This document shows positions 1 through 3,801 of a DNA stretch of 5,411 nucleotides, piece after piece. Position 1 is the stretch's first letter. The number at the start of each line of letters is the position of its first letter. The stretch covers positions 1 through 5,411 of the forward strand of contig SKYW01000079.1 of the NCBI GenBank assembly GCA_007127695.1, written 5' to 3'. The position numbers and the translations under genes were made by a program. The notes under the pieces were generated by a model. The model made no database searches and was not told the DNA's origin. It saw only the letters and a list, made by a program, of their open reading frames with translations. The DNA is from Balneolales bacterium. Its GTDB lineage: Bacteria > Bacteroidota > Rhodothermia > Balneolales > Natronogracilivirgulaceae.

Positions 1-344
1 GAATCGGCGTAGAGCAGATCGCCGCGCACGGCGATGTCCTTGTTGCCCGGAATCGTCACGAATCCGGCAAAATACGGGGCGGACGGATTGCTATTGTTGA
101 TGATGTGCACACCCTTGTTCACATCGTTCACGAACAGATAATCGTCATACAGGTAGATCTTCCCGGGTTCCTCCAGATCACGCGGCTCGGTGACCGTAAC
201 CGACGCCAGAAATTCCTCCTGGGACATGTACACCGGCTCGAACTCGGTCCAGGTGATGGTCTGCGTCCGCTGGTCATCGCAGGCTGCCAGCAGCAGCGCA
301 ACGGCGAAAAATGCCATGACGGTTTTGGTGGATGTCTGATTCAT
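1..344 (-). CDS. LVIVD-repeat-like surface lipoprotein, N-terminal part (partial)
   Basis: This is the first 114 codons of a minus-strand gene that continues beyond base 1, with no stop in frame. Residues 1-22 form a lipoprotein signal peptide: a short polar start with Lys7, a hydrophobic stretch FFAVALLL, and a lipobox LAAC with Cys22 as the lipidated residue. An acidic and polar linker follows. From about residue 69 the sequence reads IYLYDDYLFVND, then KGVHIINNSNPSAP and IPGNKDIAVRGDLLYADS. This is the pattern of the LVIVD-type beta-propeller lipoproteins common in Bacteroidota and relatives, whose molecular role is not known to me. The ATG at 344 is chosen because GAGGG lies seven bases upstream. 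An in-frame ATG at 350 sits directly against that motif and would add only Met-Thr. The family call comes from memory of the motif and rests on one blade. Confidence 0.8.
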   Translation of the reverse strand, partial: MNQTSTKTVMAFFAVALLLAACDDQRTQTITWTEFEPVYMSQEEFLASVTVTEPRDLEEPGKIYLYDDYLFVNDVNKGVHIINNSNPSAPYFAGFVTIPGNKDIAVRGDLLYAD

Positions 345-659
345 GGTCATGCCCTCGTTTTTTTTTGCCAATGTTTGCGGAATGACAGCGTTGATTTATG
401 GTTTTGCATGGTTGGATGTGTCCATGCAGCTTTCAGTCGTCCTACACCCGGCAAAATGATGTCACCTATATGGGCTTGATCAACTCTATAAATAGCAATG
501 ACTGACAATTCCGACATGGTAGTCCGTCTTCCCAAATACTCGATTATTTCACCTGCCTTGTGTACTTTGATATGAGACGGAAGGATAAGCCTGGCAGTCG
601 ATTATTCGGTGCCATTCCGCCATCATTTGTGTCCATTCAACGCCTCATTCCAATTCCCC
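345..659. other. Divergent intergenic region, no gene seen
   Basis: These 315 bases separate the minus-strand lipoprotein from the plus-strand reductase and should carry both promoters. The only clear structure is a run of nine T (358-366) and the lipoprotein ribosome binding site beside it. I looked for sigma-70-like pairs and for the Bacteroidota TTTG / TAnnTTTG pattern on both strands and found only poor matches, so no promoter is called. Short open frames here on both strands have no recognisable protein character. Confidence 0.6.
351..366 (-). promoter_or_regulatory. A9 tract plus ribosome binding site of the lipoprotein gene
   Basis: Read on the minus strand, nine A are followed by CGAGGG, and the ATG at 344 comes seven bases after GAGGG. 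The purine-rich GAGGG decides the start between the two in-frame ATGs (350 and 344). A-rich leaders next to the start are typical of Bacteroidota translation initiation, where Shine-Dalgarno pairing is often weak. A role for this A-run is inferred. Confidence 0.5.
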
Positions 660-1223
660 ATGAAAACACAATACTACACGGCTTCCAGCCTGGACGGCTT
701 CATCGCAACCGAGGATCATTCACTGGACTGGCTGTTTCAGTTCGGGGATACAGGCAGTTTCGGTTTTGAGGATTTTCTGAAAGGAGTCGGCGCCATAGCC
801 ATGGGATCGCAGACGTATGAGTGGATCCTGCGCAACCACGTCCAGCCCGACAGCGATGCCAAACAACCCTGGCCATACGAGCAGCCGTCATGGGTTTTCA
901 CGACGCGCCCGCTTCCGGCCGCTCCCGGTGCGGATATTCAATTTGTGCAGGGCGATGTACGGCATCTGTACCGGAAAATCGCAAAGTCGGCCGATGACAA
1001 GAACATCTGGATCGTGGGCGGGGGCGATCTGGCCGGACAGTTTTACGACAACGGCCTGCTGGACGAGGTGATCGTGCAGGTGACCGCGGTGACCCTGGGC
1101 AGCGGCCGCCCCCTGTTGCCGCGACGCATCACCCATCCGCCCCTGACCCTGCTCTCCGCCCGGACCTTCGGCAATGCCTTTGTCCAACTGAAATACCTCG
1201 TGACGAAAACATCCACGGCATAG
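660..1223 (+). CDS. Dihydrofolate reductase family protein (RibD C-terminal-like)
   Basis: This encodes a complete 187-residue cytoplasmic protein of the DHFR/RibD C-terminal fold, presumably an NAD(P)H-dependent reductase. The substrate cannot be read from the sequence. Family signatures in order are the first strand and loop YYTASSLDGFIA (5-16) with DHSLDWLF (19-26), then GAIAMGSQTYEWI (44-56), which is the usual helix entry and nucleotide-side segment. PSWVFTTR (76-83) is the second core strand. IWIVGGGDLAGQF (116-128) is the glycine-rich dinucleotide-binding turn, and LLDEVIVQV and LGSGRPLLP (133-154) form the C-terminal strands. The length suits the stand-alone YyaP-like subgroup rather than a RibD fusion. 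The ATG at 660 is chosen because the family consensus starts here. An upstream in-frame GTG at 609 would add 17 residues without family character. No clear Shine-Dalgarno precedes the ATG. It converges with the next gene, 37 bases away. Confidence 0.9.
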   Translation: MKTQYYTASSLDGFIATEDHSLDWLFQFGDTGSFGFEDFLKGVGAIAMGSQTYEWILRNHVQPDSDAKQPWPYEQPSWVFTTRPLPAAPGADIQFVQGDVRHLYRKIAKSADDKNIWIVGGGDLAGQFYDNGLLDEVIVQVTAVTLGSGRPLLPRRITHPPLTLLSARTFGNAFVQLKYLVTKTSTA

Positions 1224-1240
1224 GCGTGCAAGAAGCACGC
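1224..1240. terminator. Hairpin between convergent genes, possible bidirectional terminator
   Basis: GCGTGC and GCACGC form a perfect 6-bp stem around the loop AAGAA, starting on the base after the reductase stop codon and 20 bases from the end of the opposing gene. Neither strand has a U-rich tail after the stem, so it is not a textbook intrinsic terminator. Its place between two convergent stops is the main argument for a role in ending transcription. Confidence 0.4.
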
Positions 1241-1260
1241 AGTAAAACCATTGTCGCCGA

Positions 1261-2766
1261 CTACTTGAGCAGCATCATCTTGCGGCGCAGGACGACCGGG
1301 CCGTCCGGGCCAAATCCGTCGCCAATCCGATCCTCGCTTCCGGTGTCGGTGCCTTCCGGATCCCCCAGGAATTGCAGGAACCGGCCCATCAGTTCCACGC
1401 GCGTCTCAGCAGGATAGATCGTCTCAAACGGAAAACCGAACACGATCACGGCGCCCAGGATCCACAGGACCATTTCGTAGTCGGTCAGGTCGACCATGCC
1501 GCTGCCGACCGCCTCATTGGTGGCCGAGTCAAAAAGGTACCCGTGATGGCGCAGTTCGGGCGCGTAATGGCGGATGAAGTCGCGCGAATTGCCCGAAATC
1601 GTCCGGTTGAAGCCGTTGACGATCAGGATCGGGCTTTTTTTTTCCGACGGGACCCCGGCCAGCACCTCCGAAAAGGGTCCGGGCTGGTCGCCCACGGTCT
1701 GGAGCCGCAGGTAGGCAAGCGAGTCGGGCGTGAGTCCGGCAACGACCGGGTCACCAGGCGACACGCGTATTGGCGGCGAGAAAACCCGTCCATCCGAACT
1801 CAGGTGGACAAGGTATTCGGCCACCCCAGGTGCATCGCCCAGCACCAGGCGCAGGCTGGACGCATCCTCCCCGGTCACACCCCAGGCGTCCGGCACCTCG
1901 AACAGGTCGCCGGTCGGGTAGTACGGCAGCGCGATCTGGCCCTCGTCGCTGAGCAGCGCGTGCCGCGCGGGGTGCTGCAGCAGGTCGCGGATGCGGCCCG
2001 GCTCGCCATTGACCGTGATGCTGTCCTGCACCAGGCGGATGCCGTGGCTGTAGTCGGCGTACGTCTCGGCGTGTCCGCTGTAGAGCGGCTGGATGGGCGT
2101 GCCGCTGAGGTAGTGCCAGCCGTAGATCACCACGCGTCCCGGTGGCGGCTGGTTGTAGATCCGGTTGGATACGACCACGTCCTTTTTGTGTCCGCCCACC
2201 AGGGTTCCGGGCGGATGCTCCTCCAGCGCCGGTTCGCGCTGCTCCCACACCATCAGATGGTGCTCGTACATTACCGGGATGCTGGTCATCTGGTCGCTCG
2301 GCGGTATGGTGCGGGGCGACAGCTTGAGCGGGGCCGCCTGCCAGATCTGGTCGACCATCCGGCGGGTGGGCATGCCGCAGCCGATTTCGTTGCCGATGCG
2401 CTGTGCCAGGATGGGCGTGGTCGGGATCAGGAAATAGTCATCGTCGCGCCCCACGGCCAGGTAGTCGGGCGTCACGTAGTAGGTGACATCCAGTGTTCCA
2501 TCACCTGCGGGGCCACTGACTGTGACCGGGACCAGATCCCGAAGGAAACCGGGGACGTTGCCCGCCATCACCTGCTCAAAAATGGCCTCCTCCCGGGCGG
2601 CGAGGGCGAGGTTGCGGACCTGTTCCACGAACTCCGAACCCGTCGGCGCGTCGGCAGGCCGGGACGGCAGGTTCAGTTCCTGTGCGCGAAGTGATGCATC
2701 TGTGGCCCAGAATAATACATTTATCAGTAAAAGAAGTCGGGGTAGCTGTGCGAGTCGTTCCAGCAT
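1261..2766 (-). CDS. Exported protein with conserved His/Asp core, FN3-like segment and shortened C-terminal domain
   Basis: This 501-residue protein has an N-terminal signal peptide (about 1-29: Arg4, Arg10, hydrophobic LLLLINVLFW, likely cleavage after SLRAQ), so it acts outside the inner membrane. Residues 45-250 resemble a poorly described exported family. Landmarks are FLRDLVPV (74-81), DVTYYVTPDYLAVG (93-106), GGHKKDVVVSN (191-201), VIYGWHYLSGTPIQPLY (213-229) and HAETYADYSHGIRLV (232-246). The conserved His, Lys and Asp residues could form an active or metal site, but the reaction is unknown. Residues about 302-372 look like one fibronectin type III domain. SPILIVNGFNRT (378-389) opens a Rossmann/flavodoxin-like domain of the kind found in proteins loosely annotated as xanthan lyase or golvesin-type. 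That domain runs to LWILG (434-438) and then jumps straight to its expected last helix and strand, FGFPFETIYP (443-452). The final residues RRKMMLLK resemble the last strand of a type IX sorting domain. No good Shine-Dalgarno precedes the ATG. The reading frame is sure; the function is not. Confidence 0.85.
   Translation of the reverse strand: MLERLAQLPRLLLLINVLFWATDASLRAQELNLPSRPADAPTGSEFVEQVRNLALAAREEAIFEQVMAGNVPGFLRDLVPVTVSGPAGDGTLDVTYYVTPDYLAVGRDDDYFLIPTTPILAQRIGNEIGCGMPTRRMVDQIWQAAPLKLSPRTIPPSDQMTSIPVMYEHHLMVWEQREPALEEHPPGTLVGGHKKDVVVSNRIYNQPPPGRVVIYGWHYLSGTPIQPLYSGHAETYADYSHGIRLVQDSITVNGEPGRIRDLLQHPARHALLSDEGQIALPYYPTGDLFEVPDAWGVTGEDASSLRLVLGDAPGVAEYLVHLSSDGRVFSPPIRVSPGDPVVAGLTPDSLAYLRLQTVGDQPGPFSEVLAGVPSEKKSPILIVNGFNRTISGNSRDFIRHYAPELRHHGYLFDSATNEAVGSGMVDLTDYEMVLWILGAVIVFGFPFETIYPAETRVELMGRFLQFLGDPEGTDTGSEDRIGDGFGPDGPVVLRRKMMLLK
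1635..1643 (-). repeat. A9 homopolymer inside the coding sequence of the exported protein
   Basis: On the coding strand nine consecutive A encode the end of Glu375, then Lys376, Lys377 and the start of Ser378. This lies exactly at the junction between the FN3-like segment and the C-terminal Rossmann-like domain. A run of this length is prone to replication or transcription slippage, and a shift would remove the last domain and the C-terminal tail. The run in this sequence is in frame. Confidence 0.8.
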
Positions 2767-2796
2767 GGCAAGGTATCAATGTGAACATGAATCGGG

Positions 2797-3102
2797 TTGT
2801 TGTCGGAATGTACCTATTCGCAGGACTCCAATCCAACAGTGCTTCCCGGACAGCATGAGAAGAAATATGTTCACCTTCAGGCCAGAATCGTAAATTTTGA
2901 TGCGAAATCACTGACCATCAAAGCCTGGAGTGTGTCTACTATCGGCGTACTGGCAAATTCAGGAGCATTTCTAAGATAGTGGCAGATGCTGCTATTTGTA
3001 TCGCTTATGAGCTTGATGTTCTGGGACATATCCTCCTGCCTCATGGCGTCATGTTTGCGGGGGCTCCTCCGGGCGTACATTCTTATCACACTGGCTTGGT
3101 GA
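2797..3102 (+). pseudogene. Possible remnant of a small two-span membrane protein, one in-frame stop
   Basis: This frame begins after a TGA at 2788-2790, with TTG as the first possible start. It is open for 60 codons to a TAG at 2977-2979, then open in the same frame for 40 more codons to a TGA at 3100-3102. The first part has a polar start, HEKKYVHLQARIVNFDAKSL, then TIKAWSVSTIGVLA, which looks like the entry to a membrane span of small SLATT-like or 2TM proteins of the KGWSVT type. The part after the stop has LLFVSLMSLMFWDI, the hydrophobic-then-FW pattern expected for the second span of such proteins. That both halves lie in one frame and fit one architecture suggests an inactivated gene. 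I see no matching start or ribosome binding site, the family assignment is from memory, and chance remains possible. Confidence 0.35.
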
Positions 3103-3148
3103 CGAATGCGATCACAGTCTGCTTTTAAAATGCATAATCATGTTATTA

Positions 3149-3177
3149 TTGTAATTATAGACAAGTTCATATATTAT
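3149..3177 (+). promoter_or_regulatory. Candidate promoter of the sigma factor-kinase operon
   Basis: TTGTAA (3149-3154) and TATTAT (3172-3177) are separated by exactly 17 bases, in an AT-rich stretch, with the predicted start of transcription about 50 bases before the sigma factor ATG. The match is to the general sigma-70 consensus. The Bacteroidota-specific TAnnTTTG element is absent. AT-rich sequence yields such pairs easily, so this is tentative. Confidence 0.35.
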
Positions 3178-3235
3178 ATGACCTATACAAAGAAGCACAG
3201 AAAAAAAACAAACAGGCGTCCGCCCTCTCTAAAGC

Positions 3236-3796
3236 ATGAATTACGATATAAAAGACATCACTTTGCTGCTCAATGGGCTAGAGGATAGTGATGAAAGGCT
3301 GATTGACAGTATCTATCCGCTGGTCTACGAACACCTGCGCAATGAGGCGCACCTCCAGCTGCGTCGTGACCGGGCCCATCATACCCTGCAGACCACCGCC
3401 CTGGTTCATGAAGCGTATCTGAAAATGGTGGATCAGGACAAATCGACCTATCAGAACCGCGCTCACTTTCTGGCCATTGCTGCCCTTTCCATGAGAAGGA
3501 TCCTGATCAGCTACGCCCGTAAAAGGAACGCGGATAAACGGGGCGGAAAGGAACCGGTTCTCACTTTCACCGACGGAATGACACCCTTTGATACACGTTT
3601 GTCGGAGATGGTGGATCTGGATGAAGCCCTGAACAGGCTGGAGGTCATGGATGAACGCCAGGCCAGAATAGTGCAGTACCGGTTCTTCGGCGGAATGAAT
3701 TACAAGGAAATAGCCGGCGTCATCGGCGGAACCGAGCATTCTGTGCGCTACGACTGGCGCGTGGCCCGGGCTTGGCTGAAACGGGAGATAGGTTGA
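3236..3796 (+). CDS. ECF-type sigma-70 factor of the kinase-linked group
   Basis: This encodes a complete 186-residue RNA polymerase sigma factor with only regions 2 and 4. Region 2 spans roughly residues 18-95. It contains LQTTALVHEAYLKMV (51-65), the hallmark of the PF07638/TIGR02999 sigma family, then HFLAIAALSMRRILISYARKR (77-97), the region 2.3-2.4 stretch that melts and reads the -10 element. Region 4 spans about 126-183. A helix starting DEALNRL (129-135) leads into a helix-turn-helix NYKEIAGVIGGTEHSVRYDWRVARAWL (155-181), which reads the -35 element. The acidic residues usual in region 2.2 (DAED before LVQE) are replaced by Gln52-Thr53-Thr54-Ala55. The ATG at 3236 fits the family start and has no Shine-Dalgarno. 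The gene is followed five bases later by a serine/threonine kinase, the standard partner of this group. There is no anti-sigma gene in the window, so control by the kinase is the natural inference. Target genes are unknown. Confidence 0.93.
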   Translation: MNYDIKDITLLLNGLEDSDERLIDSIYPLVYEHLRNEAHLQLRRDRAHHTLQTTALVHEAYLKMVDQDKSTYQNRAHFLAIAALSMRRILISYARKRNADKRGGKEPVLTFTDGMTPFDTRLSEMVDLDEALNRLEVMDERQARIVQYRFFGGMNYKEIAGVIGGTEHSVRYDWRVARAWLKREIG

Positions 3797-3801
3797 TTGC
3801 C

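Larger units (their letters stand above)
2767..3235. other. Gene-poor divergent region between the exported protein and the sigma factor
   Basis: These 469 bases contain no intact gene I can support. The left two-thirds include a possible decayed membrane-protein gene (2797-3102), described separately. The right third (about 3121-3215) is markedly AT-rich, with a candidate promoter and a run of eight A (3201-3208) in the leader of the sigma factor gene. Only 30 bases separate the exported protein start from the remnant, so the promoter of that minus-strand gene must lie inside the remnant. Confidence 0.5.

Noticed and set aside
105..479. A 124-codon plus-strand frame over the lipoprotein start
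   Set aside because: It begins inside the antisense of the lipoprotein, has no protein-family character and runs into non-coding sequence. The lipobox and LVIVD-like blade on the minus strand are decisive.
347..535. A 62-codon minus-strand frame upstream of the lipoprotein
   Set aside because: It has no ribosome binding site and no recognisable sequence, and it ends in the A-rich leader of the lipoprotein. It is more likely untranslated leader and promoter.
545..585. TACTTTG-like Bacteroidota -7 element before the reductase
   Set aside because: The element is one base short of TAnnTTTG and no TTTG lies at the right distance upstream.
1372..2694. A 440-codon plus-strand frame opposite the exported protein gene
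   Set aside because: It is the antisense shadow of a GC-rich gene. It is rich in Arg, His, Val and Gly, has no recognisable domain, and the opposite frame has a signal peptide and recognisable conserved segments.
2877..3089. A 70-codon minus-strand frame in the intergenic region
   Set aside because: It is antisense to the possible membrane-protein remnant, with no start signal and no hydrophobic or domain pattern. The plus strand looks more protein-like.
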